Origin: Pectinophora gossypiella
Lineage: Eukaryota > Arthropoda > Insecta > Lepidoptera > Gelechiidae
DNA: 64,000 bases
Reading direction: 5' to 3'
NCBI RefSeq assembly: GCF_024362695.1
Contig: NC_065413.1
Coordinates: 14,357,511-14,421,510 of the forward strand
Shown: positions 28,863-40,900 of the stretch, one piece after another
Layout: each line of letters opens with the position of its first letter
Numbering within the stretch: the first letter of the stretch is position 1
Notes under the pieces: generated by a model
The model's database searches: none
What the model was told of the DNA's origin: nothing
What the model saw: the letters and a program-made list of their open reading frames with translations, nothing else
Position numbers and translations under genes: made by a program

Positions 28863-28973
28863 CTAAGTATAAAGTTATTCATTCAATGTTTTCAGAAAAT
28901 GCTTGCCTCTTCACTGCTCTTGGTCTGCGCACCCCATTTGCCTGGTCCAGTAATAACATTATGTAAAATCAAT

Positions 28974-29264
28974 TAGGAGCTCGGTGGCGCAGCGGTAAAC
29001 ACGCTCGGTCTGCGATTGTCGAAGTTAAGCAACTTTCGCAAAGGCCGGTCATAGGATGGGTGACCACAAAAAAAAAGTTTTCATCTCTAGCTCCTCCGTG
29101 CTTCGGAAGGCACGTTAAGCCGTTGGTCCCGGCTGCATTAGCAGTCGTTAATAACCATCAATCCGCACTGGGCCCGCGTGATGGTTAAAGGCCCGATCTC
29201 CCTATCCATTCATAGGGAAGGCCCGTGCCCTAGCAGTGGGAACGTTAATGGGCTGATGATGATG
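28974..29264 (+). repeat. Composite tRNA/5S SINE (type B), full length with 13-bp target duplication
   Basis: Target duplication ATGTAAAATCAAT at 28961-28973 and 29265-29277. The head has a tRNA A-box-like GGTGGCGCAGCGGT followed by a 5S rRNA-like part: CGAAGTTAAGCAAC, then GGTCATAGGATGGGTGACC. Shared core, tail B (GCATTAGCAGTCGTTAATAA) and a GATGATG end. 291 bp, the same length as the copy at 50761-51051. Confidence 0.85.
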
Positions 29265-29429
29265 ATGTAAAATCAATGTCCTATATCAAACTACACTACT
29301 ATCACGCAGATATATCTACTTACTTAATAATAATAAAATCCACGACATGCACGAGGGGGATGCAGCGTGGATCTTTCTAAATAAGTATCTTTCCATCTCA
29401 AAACATGCGTGGAATATTATTTTGTTAAT

Positions 29430-29485
29430 AACTAGCGACCCGCCCCGGCTTCGCTCGGATGCAATGCTGAGAAAAAAATGAAATT
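29430..29485. repeat. Fragment of a widespread insect repeat end
   Basis: ACTAGCGACCCGCCCCGGCT followed by TCGCTCGGATGCAA, a phrase common at the ends of insect LINE or SINE copies. The neighbouring 29490-30100 is AT-rich, with a weak piece of repeat F at 30030-30100. Confidence 0.4.
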
Positions 29486-30339
29486 ATTTACGACATCACA
29501 TTAAAAACCTTAAAAATAACAGTATTTCTCCACTATACAATGAAATTATACATATAAACCTTCCTCTTGAATCACTCTATCTATTAAAAAAACGCATCAA
29601 AATCCAGTGCATAGACAGAAAAAGCGACTTACGAAAATACTATGTAGTGATATATGTTATTATTATAATAATGTAGGTATATATTTAAATAAACAAGTAG
29701 GTACTTCCTTCAGTTCTTTACTATCATATTTATCTTGGTTATTGATTATAATAACGTGGTGTGTCGGTAATAATAGTAAAATAAACAGGCCTCCTTTCAC
29801 CAGGCCTAAACGAGGTCCTTCTTCTTTTTCGTGGACATTTATCACTAAACTTAAAATTTTCCTCTATTTTTATAGGTAGGCTACATAAATTCTCGCCTAT
29901 TACCCGCCGCCGGGGTAAGGAGATGAAAAATGTTAACCTTTTGCTTAAGTAAGTACTTACTCAAATTCCTATTAAGTAAGTTAGTATGAAAGATGGGTTT
30001 TTATTTTCGTTTTCGTTTTGGCTTATTGCATTTTCGGTTTGCCAAGACGGATAAATGGGTAGCGTCGAGTGCTGAGGGCTCTCACCCGGTGTATAATTTA
30101 ATAATTTAATTTAAATAACAATCTTGAGGATACTTACCCAGGTGGGCGCGAACATCGGGCGTCGTGTAAGGGGGTTTTGTTTGAGGGAATCGGCCCCGAG
30201 TGCTCCGATACCGATAAAGAGGGAGAACCAAGCAGGGGCTTGCCGGCGCCGGTGTAGTCGATATAGGGGTCCCGACACACCAGAAGTGCATCTTTATAGC
30301 ATTTATCCCGAGTCTTATTAAGGTAAGCCTTCGACAATA

Positions 30340-30602
30340 GGGAAGTTTCCAACTAGTCAAATCTGTTACTTTTTACCAAACGTCACAACAAGAAATTACT
30401 ATCGAATTTGTATGAAAAAGCAACCTGTGACGTCATAGAAAAACGTGACAAAATGTCGCACTTATTAATACATTTTTCTTTATTAAAATTCCTAAATAAG
30501 GTTAAATATAAAGAAGGAAATGTTTTTTGTCAGTTTTAGATGCGTCTCTGTTTGTTTAGTAATCAGAATTTTATAATTTATCCTTGACCTAGAAAACTAC
30601 CC
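30340..30602 (+). repeat. MITE family D, intergenic copy
   Basis: Starts GGGAAGTTTCCAACTAGTCA and ends AAAACTACCC. The internal order is the same as in 3345-3566 and 58508-58760. Confidence 0.72.
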
Positions 30603-30689
30603 AATATTGTAGGGTTCCGTTTTTATGACAGTAGGTAAGTAGGTACACATGCGCATATAAGGTACCTAATCCTACAAAAAAACTCAGGT

Positions 30690-30845
30690 ACGGTCACGAG
30701 CATTAATATGTACCTACACACTTAGGTACTTACCATGTCAAAATAACTTTTTTTACAAATTATACTGTAAGTGTCACTAAACGTCAAATAGTGCGACAGA
30801 GTCCTAAAGTGGGTACATTATATTGCTCATGAATGTGGCAAACAG
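30690..30845. repeat. MITE family Q, second copy
   Basis: Begins GTACGGTCACGAGCATTAAT and ends TACATTATATTGCTCATGA, the mirror arrangement of 24640-24800. Bases 30850-31880 hold a partial element with TAGAATAAGGAATAATACTA (about 31145-31200), shared with 42070-42120, and otherwise nothing recognisable. Confidence 0.55.
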
Positions 30846-31889
30846 ACAACCACTTTTGATACGAAGTCTTTGTATGGATATGATGATAAATTACGAGTAC
30901 GACGATGATAAAATTTTGTATTTATTACAATACTTACCCACATTTTGATTCGTGATCTTATTTGATAAATTCTTTGATACTGATGCAGATACGTAGCTGA
31001 GTATAACGATTAATAGGTATTACGAATATATGTATTGTCTGGTACACATAGGAATTTGTGACTTTCTAGAATGTGAGACCAGAGTAATAAAAAAAAAAAG
31101 TTTATTTAGGTTTTTTAGAGTAGGTATTCTATGATCAAACTTACGCCATAGAATAAGGAATAATACTACGTATAGAACTCCAACTCTTCGCTCCCCACCA
31201 GCTACTAGCCTGAGCTTGGTTTACCTCAACCTCCCATCCCGCATGAACTAGACGAGCGAGATCCTGAAAATTTCGGGATCTCGCGGGATCTCGAATTTGC
31301 GATACCGAGTCGGGATTGCATTCCGTAGTTTATGTGTAGGTTTTTCCTCCATCACGAGAGTGACTACGTGAAGCGTTATTATTCAGCGGGCAGCCTTTTA
31401 TCGTAATTTCGCGATTAAATACTTCCGATTGGGTCGAAACTGATAACGCATATCACGACTATTTATAATATTGTGTTCTATACAATACATGGAACCAGTT
31501 GCACGCTGGATAACTGTCGTTAGTATTCTATTGTCTGTGACTGTAGTTAGCGAATTAAAATGAAATGAAATATTCGTTCTAGAGTGGTAAATATGCATCT
31601 AATTATATAATATATTGCACTGCATAATAGTCCTTAACTCAACCATGTAGTGTACGAATATTAAATAATTGAATAAGTAACTAATAAAATATAACTTAAA
31701 ATCAACGATATAAATCCTTTAAATACACAATCATCAACACGTAAATAACATTCACTTGAAGCGATACGGACAGAATATCCTCTTTACCAACAGATATCGG
31801 ACATATCTTATTCGAAGTGGCTTCTGTGGCGAATTTTGCGGGATTGAACCGGAATTTGGATAGGAATAATAGAGTAAGTTTTTGTTGGC

Positions 31890-32155
31890 GTGACTTATTG
31901 TAGATTTGCCGCAGATGGCATTAACTACTTGGCCGGACAAATGGGGAGCGCTGAAGGCTCTCACCCGGTACAACGTTTAAGACAACAGGCCTGAGGGTGC
32001 TCAGTTGGGCGCGAATCTCGACTCAGGGCGTCGTCTGAGAGGAAAAATATTTGAAAGAATTAATCGACCTTAGTGGGTCGATAGCGATAAGCGCTGATTG
32101 AGGGAAATCGTCGACCACGCCGGCGGGGTCGTCGCTTACGTCCTTCAATGGAGTA
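31890..32155 (+). repeat. Repeat family F (non-autonomous element)
   Basis: Blocks TTATTGTAGATTTGCCGCAG, TTGGCCGGACAAATGGGGAG and GCTCTCACCCGGTACAACGT. Partial copies are at 26040, 43125, 45603, 47395 and 52915-53140. There are no inverted ends and no ORF, so a Helitron-like or SINE origin cannot be separated. Confidence 0.55.
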
Positions 32156-32399
32156 AGTATTTTTATTTGTCCACAACCAATAGATTTCAGCAAGTTGATA
32201 TGATGAATATAATGATAATACTTACTTAATTCGTAAAATTATATGATGAAAGGTTGAGATATGGTCGTTTTGGTTTGTGTGCAACTAGCCCTCATGATAT
32301 CTTAAGCGAAAAATAATCATTATCGTCCACAACGTCCATTATATCTGATAATCTATTTGCATGTGTCACGCCAAAATACATTAAATGTTAACATTTACA

Positions 32400-32519
32400 T
32401 ACAGCCAGTGTAGATGACACATTGATTTAAAAAAAATAGTGCAAGTGCTTTGAATCTGTGATTTCAAATATCGAATCAAAAGGACTGCATTAGTGTTGTG
32501 GGAGTTAAAGTGTTGAGAA
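32400..32519 (+). promoter_or_regulatory. Candidate non-coding first exon and promoter zone of the cadherin
   Basis: The first coding exon begins at an acceptor (34884), so an upstream non-coding exon must exist. A good donor, GAGAA then GTAAGTGAG, is at 32520. The stretch before it has no ATG in the last 60 bases and a CCAGTG initiator-like motif at about 32405. No convincing TATA box was found. Other placements are possible. Confidence 0.35.
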
Positions 32520-32572
32520 GTAAGTGAGTTGCTGCTTTTCTTAATTTCCATTGTTCTCTTTCTTTATCTACA

Positions 32573-32914
32573 GAGTGTTAGGGACATCGTAACGAAAACT
32601 TTGAGGGATGATTCAGACCATGACTCTGAGTTGATATCAACTGGAATTTTCCGTCGCAAAAGTATGAAAAATAGTAAAAAAAAGATCCCGACTAATTCAG
32701 AAACTCCAAAATATAGACAGCCTATATACTATACGTCCCACTGCTGGGTACAGGCCTCCCCTCAATCAACCGGAAGGGGTATGGAGCTTCACCACAATGC
32801 TCCACTACACGAGTATGAAAATTTTCATGAAGTTTCCGACAAGAAATTCCACTTCAATACAACTCAGAATCGTAGTCTGAATCATCCCCCTCAGTATTTG
32901 TTACAATGTCACGT
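32573..32914. repeat. Foldback MITE family E with a SINE inserted in its middle
   Basis: Left arm TGTTAGGGACATCGTAACGA and TTCCGTCGCAAAAGTATG. The right arm reversed ends TTTGTTACAATGTCAC. Between them, 32700-32808 is a reversed SINE tail of type C (CCCACTGCTGGGTACAGGCC, AATCAACCGG). A further half copy of family E starts at about 32935. Confidence 0.65.
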
Positions 32915-33014
32915 ATGGCTACCTGTAAGTACGGGGTGTAAGTGACATCGTAATAAATACTGAGGGGGATGATTTAGATCTTTATTCTGAGTTAATATCA
33001 TGTCGTCCGGTGAT

Positions 33015-33730
33015 CATGACTCTTGCAACGGTATTGAAATATCGGGAGTCTCATATCCCTGATTTTAACGCGGTAAGAACCCGGTATTATGTGTTTTAAT
33101 TACTAGGTACCTATACGAGTAAGTACCCTGTATAATTAAATTTAAGTACATACTTTTTATAATTAATTCTTATTGTTTATCGTGTAAGTAAGTAATTAAA
33201 CACACATTTAACAATCCATCTTGGGACTTCGTATTAACAGTGGCGGCAAGTTGTCTACGAGATTATTTGTGGCTCTGCCCACCCCATTAGGGATAACGGG
33301 CGTGATTTATGTATCTATGTGAAACGACGAACAATATCAACCTTTGGTTATTAAAAAAATCTTACCATAATCACACCCCGGACACTTCATACAAACAACC
33401 TCGTTTTACACAGACACTACACATTGACATTATCATACACGTGCATCTGTGTGTGTGACGACTGACACCATACGATTCAAGTCTAAACTAATGTGCGAGT
33501 GAGGTAAACCTAGCTCAGACGCTGGCGGGGAGCGGAGAGTTGCCGTTCTATACGTAGTTAATATTCCTTATTCTATGCCATAATGGAGGAATTATCTATT
33601 AGCAATCAACAGAATTACCTATCTCGATTATCTATCTAATCTGTAATAATTATGACTGCGGAGAATGATAACTTCGATCACATTCCACCGAAAAAACTGA
33701 CACGTCAATCTAAACAAGTGGCACGCTATT
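33015..33730. other. Intergenic upstream of the cadherin, repeat debris
   Basis: 33210-33325 is a TATG-tail SINE piece. 33370-33590 matches a MITE with GACACTTCATACAAAC and CTAGCTCAGACGCTGGCGGG blocks, whose pieces recur at 41550, 42000-42120 and 57840. No gene. Confidence 0.5.
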
Positions 33731-34119
33731 GTCGCAAACTCTTTAGTTGGGCAGCGACTGGCTGGTCTCCGGCCTGTCATGAAACATAATGACATTTTAT
33801 TGATTTTATGTTTTTTTTATACGTCTTTCTGCGGTGCTCTATTCGCTTACATTTTTGGTCCTTCGAGCCGGATCTGAACTAGCGACCTATGGCTCCCAAG
33901 CGGGGCGTCAATGCGTCGCCCGATGCGAAAGTTAATTCGTCTGCCGGTAGACCAGTCAGTTGCTGCACCATAGGACTTAGTTCTTCGCACTTAGGGCCCA
34001 GAATGTCGCAAACTCTTTAGCTGGGCAGCGATTGGCTGGTGTCCGGCCTGTCATGAAATGACATTTTATTGATTTTATGTTTTTTTATACATCTTTCTGC
34101 GGTGCTCTACTCGCTTACA
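33731..34119 (+). repeat. Direct repeat pair, about 105-120 bp each
   Basis: Unit 33731-33850 and unit 34015-34119 share GTCGCAAACTCTTTAG, TGGGCAGCGA, GGCCTGTCATGAAA and CATTTTATTGATTTTATG, with small differences. The spacer carries a tRNA-like CGAGCCGGATCTGAACTAGC phrase. They may be LTR fragments or a tandem duplication inside an older element. Confidence 0.55.
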
Positions 34120-34309
34120 GGTTTGAGTACTCTTGTCTTCATGCATGCTCGCCGGTGTAGATTACTCTTTACTTCATCCATACTAGCTGGTTTAGAGTAC
34201 ACTTTGACTTTATCCATGCTCGCCAGTTTAACTGGGATATAGTCGAGAACTTATCTTATGTTATGAACAAACATCTACATCAATCATCATCTTATCTTAT
34301 GTTATGTCT

Positions 34310-34866
34310 GTATTGAACAAATTCAAAAAAAGTTTATTCGTTTCCTTAGTTATAAGTTTCATCTAAATTACACCGACTTGAGTTATGTCCAGATGTGCCA
34401 TAAACTTCACCTTTTACCACTTAATTTACGGCGGTCGATTGCTGATGTATCATTTCTGCTAAAAGTGGCATAATGTAAAGTTGACTGTCCTGATCTCCTC
34501 AGTATGATCAATCTTAGAATCCCTAATAGAATTTTGCGACATAATACTTTGCTTCACGTTCCTCCTTGTCGCACTAATTATAGAATCAATAGCTTCTTAC
34601 CTAGAACATTAAGATTAGTTAATAAGCTTAATACTGATACACGCTTTGACCTATTTAGCAGTAGCGTTCAAAGTGTAAAAACCTTGCTGACCAAGGAACC
34701 TAATTTAATTTCTGGCTATATCTGAGTCTGTATGGACATTTTAAAATGTTTAAAGTTCACTTGTGGTAGCTTTTCATTGGCATTTGTTTGTATTTATAAG
34801 TATTCATTTTGTAAAAAAGGCTGTAAGCTACCCAAATAAAATAAAATAAATAAATAAATAAATAAA
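34310..34866 (+). mobile_element. 5'-truncated LINE 3' end with AAAT tail, abutting the first coding exon of the cadherin
   Basis: Frames on the plus strand read like the C-terminus of a CR1/Jockey-type ORF2: KKFIRFLSYKFHLNYTDLSY, then after a frame break MINLRIPNRILRHNTLLHV and NSFLPRTLRLVNKLNTDTRF, stop at 34725. A TAAA-type tail ends at about 34866, 18 bp before the cadherin acceptor. It is a dead fragment, not host coding sequence. Confidence 0.7.
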
Positions 34867-34904
34867 TGTTATCTTCTGTTCCAGTAGACCAACGACCATG
34901 CAAG

Positions 34905-37900
34905 ATGGCGGGTGACGCCTGCATACTGGTGACGGTGCTTCTGATCTTCGCAATATCAGTTTTCGGGCAAGAAAGTAATCATCATCATTAATTTAAGAAC
35001 CACGCTCTTGTCGGTGTAGTATTCTCCATTATTGTCTATTAACGTTGAAAGAATGAAAAGGAATAATCTATCCAGAATAATCTGATTAATGTCATAAAAC
35101 CGAATGATCTTTTAAAATCCGAACCCCATGGTCTGGAAATCTGAGTCTTAGTGCGCTTTAGCCTGTAATAAACACTTAAGTACTTACCTGTGAGATGCAG
35201 GGGTTACTGTTATGAACATTTTTTTTCACAGCCTGAAGAGAAAGCTGACATCAGTAAATACTTACCTGTTAAAATATGATATCTACCTTCAGACGTTTCC
35301 GATAATCCTTTTGAGGTTTGGCCTAAAAAGGTGGCTGTGGGTAGTGGCCCGTTTACGCAGAGCCAAATCTTATGATGGATAGGACCTATTAACCATTATC
35401 GTGATAGACTAAGCACCATCGTAACTACCTATCAGAGTGTTAGTGACATCGTAACAAATACTGAGGGGGATGATTCAGGCCGTGATTCTGAGTTGATATC
35501 AAGTGTGACATGTTTTGTTTTCTTAAATTCAAATTCAAATTCAAAAATATCTTTATTCAGTAGGTAACATAGTTACACTTTGAATCGTCAATTTTACATA
35601 ACGAACGTCTCATCCGCCTAAAACTACTGCAGCTTCTCACAACCTGTATAGCCGGGGAAAAGAAGCTGCAAGAAAAACCTCGGCACAGGGCCCTAGACGT
35701 TCTTTAAAAAAATAAAAATAAACATAAAACATAAAATATTGGTACACAATTGAGTAATTTAGCTGCCTAATATCAGTTCTCAGACAGTTAATCCCATGCA
35801 TTCATATCTTCTAAATAATCACTAACTTTATAATAACCTTTTTTGTAAAGTTTTTGTTTAACTACTGTCTTAAAACAGTTGAAAGGCAAATTCTGAATGT
35901 CAATGGGAATCTTATTGTAAAAACGTATACATTGCCCCTTAAAAGATTTAGTAATCTTATGTAATCGACTGACTTGCAAAGCAAGTTTATTTTTGTTCCT
36001 GGTATTAACAATGTGCCGATCGCTATTTTTTGCAAATAATCCTATATGTTTTTTTACATATATTAAGTTTTCAAAAATTTTAAATTTCATTTCTATACTT
36101 TTGCGATGGAAAATTCCACTTGATATTACTCAGAATATTGAGCTGAATCAGCCCTCAAAGTTTTCGTTACGATGTCACTAAGACCCTGTCATATATCCTT
36201 ACCTAATTTTATAAAATTGACAGCAGCATCGTCGAGATGTTACTACATGACTGACGCTATTCCGAGAGAACCGAAACCGGATGATTTGCCTGATTTAGAA
36301 TGGACTGGTAAGCATAATTTTCGTGTTTCACTATCACCAACGCTCTGGGGGTTAAAAAGGCCACATCGAAGCAATTCATCTAAAAATGTAATATGTACTT
36401 ATTGCAATTTGATATTGCAAAATGATGTAAGTATGACAAAAACTAATGTCATATATCATTTAGTTGAATTGCCTCGTTGTGATCTTTTTAACTCCCCAGA
36501 TATGGCATTACTAAGGCTGCGTTTCCATTGACGCGGAGCTGGGCGGAGCGGAGCGGAGATGTGCAAGAACCAATCACCGCGAGGGAGAGAGTGACAGAGC
36601 GTCTTCGTTTTTCGTTCTCTCGAACGCTGCGATTGGTCAAATCCGCAGATCTCCGCTTTTCTCCGCCCATCTCCGCCTCAGTCGAAACCCGGCCTAATAC
36701 TACAATGATAATGTACGTACCGTTGATTTCCGATCTGACTCTGGTTTGCTCCCTCAGGTGGATGGACCGACTGGCCTTTGATCCCGGCTGAGCCAAGAGA
36801 CGACGTGTGCATAAACGGCTGGTACCCACAACTCACCAGCACTTCTCTCGGCACCATCATCATCCACATGGAAGAGGAGATCGAGGGAGATGTTGCTATC
36901 GCTAAACTTAACTATGATGGTAAGACGAACTGACAGCCCGGGCAGTCCATACAAAAATCTCATCTTACCGTGTGTCTCATCTTAAAGGTTAGGTTACACA
37001 GTGCGAACAGCTGATGTGACAATAGACAGCTACTGTGCCTGTGTACTCGTATGACAGTAGCTCGACTCGCCTCGCACGGTCACACTATGCAAACTGCAGG
37101 CGTCGCAGAAGACAGCTACTATACCAGTGTACTGGTGTAATTCGTTGGTATCATGTCGCTCAAACAAGAAACACTGTACCCGGCGTGGGCCCGAGCGTAC
37201 GAGCTAATGTCATTTCGCAAAATCATGCGAGTTGACGAACGAGCGGCGTGCGAGGGGTGTGGTGGGGGAAGGCAAGTAGCGAGTAAAAACAAAAAATGTT
37301 GAAGTAACCCGAACGCGTGCAACTGTCCCACTCGCACATGACAGTAACTCGTATGATGCGGTCACACGTGCGTAGTAGCTGCACCTCAATAACTGACTCG
37401 GTCAGCTCGCATGTTAGCTCGCACTGTGTAACCTAGGCTTAAGTGCCAAGGTGCCAACGAGACAGACTGTCCGCGTGCTCGCTCTTACTGCCTATTTAGT
37501 TGCTTACAGCAATTTAAGCTTAAGACCCAGAGGGGGTGAGTTCTGCTTGCGATACAAGTGGGTGCGGGGCAGTTACCGTTCTGTTTGTAGTATTTATTCT
37601 TTATTCTATGCTGAAAGGCAGACAAACATATATAACATATACACATATACTCACATGTAAACTTATGCTTATCAATATTTATAATTGTTTCTTGGGGTAA
37701 AGTCAGTCATACGCAGCTTAGAAAGGACGTCTGTTGTTACTTACTTATTGCTTCCATAGAATTTTATCAGCTGGTCGTCCACATATCATGGCCGGGAAGA
37801 TATCAATTGAACGCGTCTTTTTTGACTCCAAATAATATCTGGCTTTCCTCCTATATACTTACTTGTAGAAAAAAAATAATGATTTTGTTGCTCAAGTTAT

Positions 37901-40900
37901 GTTACATTTCAGGTTCTGGAACCCCAGAAATTGTCCAGCCGATGGTTATAGGATCTTTTAACCTGCTAAGTCCAGAGATCCGGAATGAAAACGGGGCGTG
38001 GTACCTTTATATAACCAATAGGTAAAGACTTCGTATCATATCTAACCTATAGGATCCTTTCAATGCAATGGTCACCTCTTCATCTTTCCATCTTCCCCTG
38101 CTTAAGGTGAATGCCGAAGTATGGATCATCTTACTTTCGGACATTTGGTCCAATGTGGAATTGGTGGACAATTTGCAACCTTTTAGACGATAGACTTTTG
38201 AAGCCAACAAAAACATGCAACAAACCACCACCACCGAAATAACGTATATGTACAGAAGGCACTTTGAAACTTCAATCAGCAACAATGACTTTAAATCTAA
38301 TGAACACATGCGATGTCCAAATTCCAATGTCATACGTACCACATTAAGAATGAAAGTTCAATGTGTCTGTGAAAATGTTAATTCTAGTTCTGAACTTGAA
38401 ATCGCAGGCAAGATTATGAAACACCAACAATGCGTCGGTATACATTCGACGTCCGAGTGCCAGACGAGACTCGTGCGGCACGAGTGAGTCTCTCCATCGA
38501 AAACATTGACGATAACGACCCTATCGTCAGGGTGCTAGACGCTTGCCAAGTGCCGGTGAGTCAACAACCTATTCAATTTGACTAGAAAGAACAAAAATCC
38601 GTAAACACATTATCCGTGTAAACATACACCCGTAATTCGTAAAGGCAATTGGGCAGAGCTACAAGTAATATAAAGACAACTTGCAGCCACTCTTAATACA
38701 AAGTTAGTAAGACATAATAATATCATCTGTCGCAAATAAAACAAAAACATAACAACGTAACAGAACATTTAAGCAGTCTCAGGTACATAAAACAACAATA
38801 GAACTAAAAACAGAGAAGGTCCTAATATTGATCCCTGCGGAACACCAATTTCCACAATTGTCCTTTTTACCAGATTTGTACTCACATCGAAAAATATTGT
38901 CACTTACATTTTACTTTTGACCAGTGATATAAATGAATTAAGTACTATTTCTTTTGTATTTTATGCTGGAATTCATAGACAGGTTGTTGAGAACGTTGAA
39001 GCCTTTGATATACATAATATTATATTATGTTACTAGTTGAAGCAGTGTTCTGTAGCTGTTCAATTTGTTATTTCCCAGGAATTGGGGGAGCCTCGACTAA
39101 CAGACTGCGTTTACCAAGTGTCAGACGAAGATGGGAGGCTTAGTATCGAGCCCATGACATTCCGCCTCACATCAGACCGTGAAGACGTACAGATATTCTA
39201 TGTGGAGCCAGCTCACATTACTGGTGATTGGTTCAACATGCAAATTACTATCGGTATCCTATCAGCGCTTAACTTCGAAAGCAACCCGCTGCACATCTTT
39301 CAAATCACTGCTTTGGTAATCTATGAGTATACTTTGATTATTACAAGTGTATTGTCTTATATTTACGGAATATATAGATTATATCTTTAGCCGTCGTTAT
39401 CAATATCATCATCAGCCGGAAATCGACCACTGTTGGACATAGGCCTCCCCCAAGGCACGTCACAATGGTTGATCCTCTGCTGCCTGCATCCAGCGTTTTC
39501 CTTCCTTCGGTCATCGGTTTAACTTGTGAGGGCCCTGCCCACGCTGTCATGACCTCCCCCCCGCCCTTACATCTGGGGTCTTCATCTTTTTAACACCTTT
39601 AAGGTCAAGTTAAGCACGCACGTTAAGCCGTTGGTCCCGGCTGCATTAGCAGTCGTTAATAACCACCAATCCGCACTGGGCCCACGTGGTGGGTTAAGGC
39701 CCGATCTCCCTATCCATCCATAGGATAGGAGCAGTGGGGACGTTAATGGGCTGTTGATGATGAAGGTCAAGTTACACACTGAGACTTGTGGGACTTTTTA
39801 TTAATGATAGTTGATAGAAGTCATGTCCGGGAACGTTAATTATATCAATAGTAATGTAACAGGACTCCTGGCCCAACAACCATACGGTGACGGTGATGGT
39901 GCAAGTCCAGAATGTGGAGCACCGACCGCCGCGATGGATGGAAATCTTCGCAGTCCAGCAGTTTGACGAGATGACGGAGCAGCAATTCCAGGTGCGCGCC
40001 ATCGACGGAGACACTGGCATCGGGAAAGCTATACACTATACCCTCGAGACAGATGAGGAAGGTAAGTGTTTAAATGTGTGTGGATTGATTATTTCACTAC
40101 TCGTAGACTGTATTAAAGAAACGCTGATTGTTTTGCCACTTCGCATATAAGTAAATCAGTAATAGTAGGTAACACGTCCGACAATAAGAGAAGATCGATG
40201 AATACAAAATTAATTAAAAACTAAAGAATTAATATTTTTTATAAACTTTTTTCAAAAGGTATTTTTATGTTGCAATTGTCAACAGTAAGCATATACGGGC
40301 GTTAGTGACATCGTAACGAAAACTTTGAGGGATGATTCACACCATGATTCTGAGTTGATATCACGTAGATTTTTCCGTCGCAGAAAAGCAGAAAAGCAAA
40401 ATAGTTCTATTTTCAGTTTATAAAGAAAACACTAAAATCTTTATGAATTTTCCGACAGGAAATTCGACTTGATATCAACTCGAAATTATCCCCTTAAATA
40501 TTCCTTACGGTGTACTTGTAAGTAAGTACTTAGTGTAACTGACATCGTAACGAATAGTGAAGGGGATGTTTCAGCTAAGTATTCTGAGTTAATATCAAGT
40601 GGAAATTTCAATCGCAAAAGTATAGGATTGAAAATTATTTAAAAAATACAAAAATAATCAGAATCATGGTCTGAATCATCCCCCTCAGTATTCGTTACGA
40701 TGTCACTAACAGAATACAATAGAAATTGTTCATTATAATACAGGAATTCGATTTTTCTGGCGCCTTAAACTCAAATTACTAACAGTTTCCCTTGCTTCAC
40801 CGGCCATACATTTTAAGAAATAATGTGGTCGACGAGTGACGATTAATATGAATGAATCATTTTACATTTACGTAATCACATATCGACCCGATCAAAATAA

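Noticed and set aside
34504..34725. 73-aa ORF as a small host gene upstream of the cadherin
   Set aside because: It reads as the C-terminus of a LINE ORF2, continues an upstream broken frame and is followed by an AAAT tail.
35788..36090. 100-aa minus-strand ORF as a host gene
   Set aside because: NTRNKNKL and YNKIP-type motifs mark it as a CR1-like LINE C-terminus, and it sits inside a split MITE.
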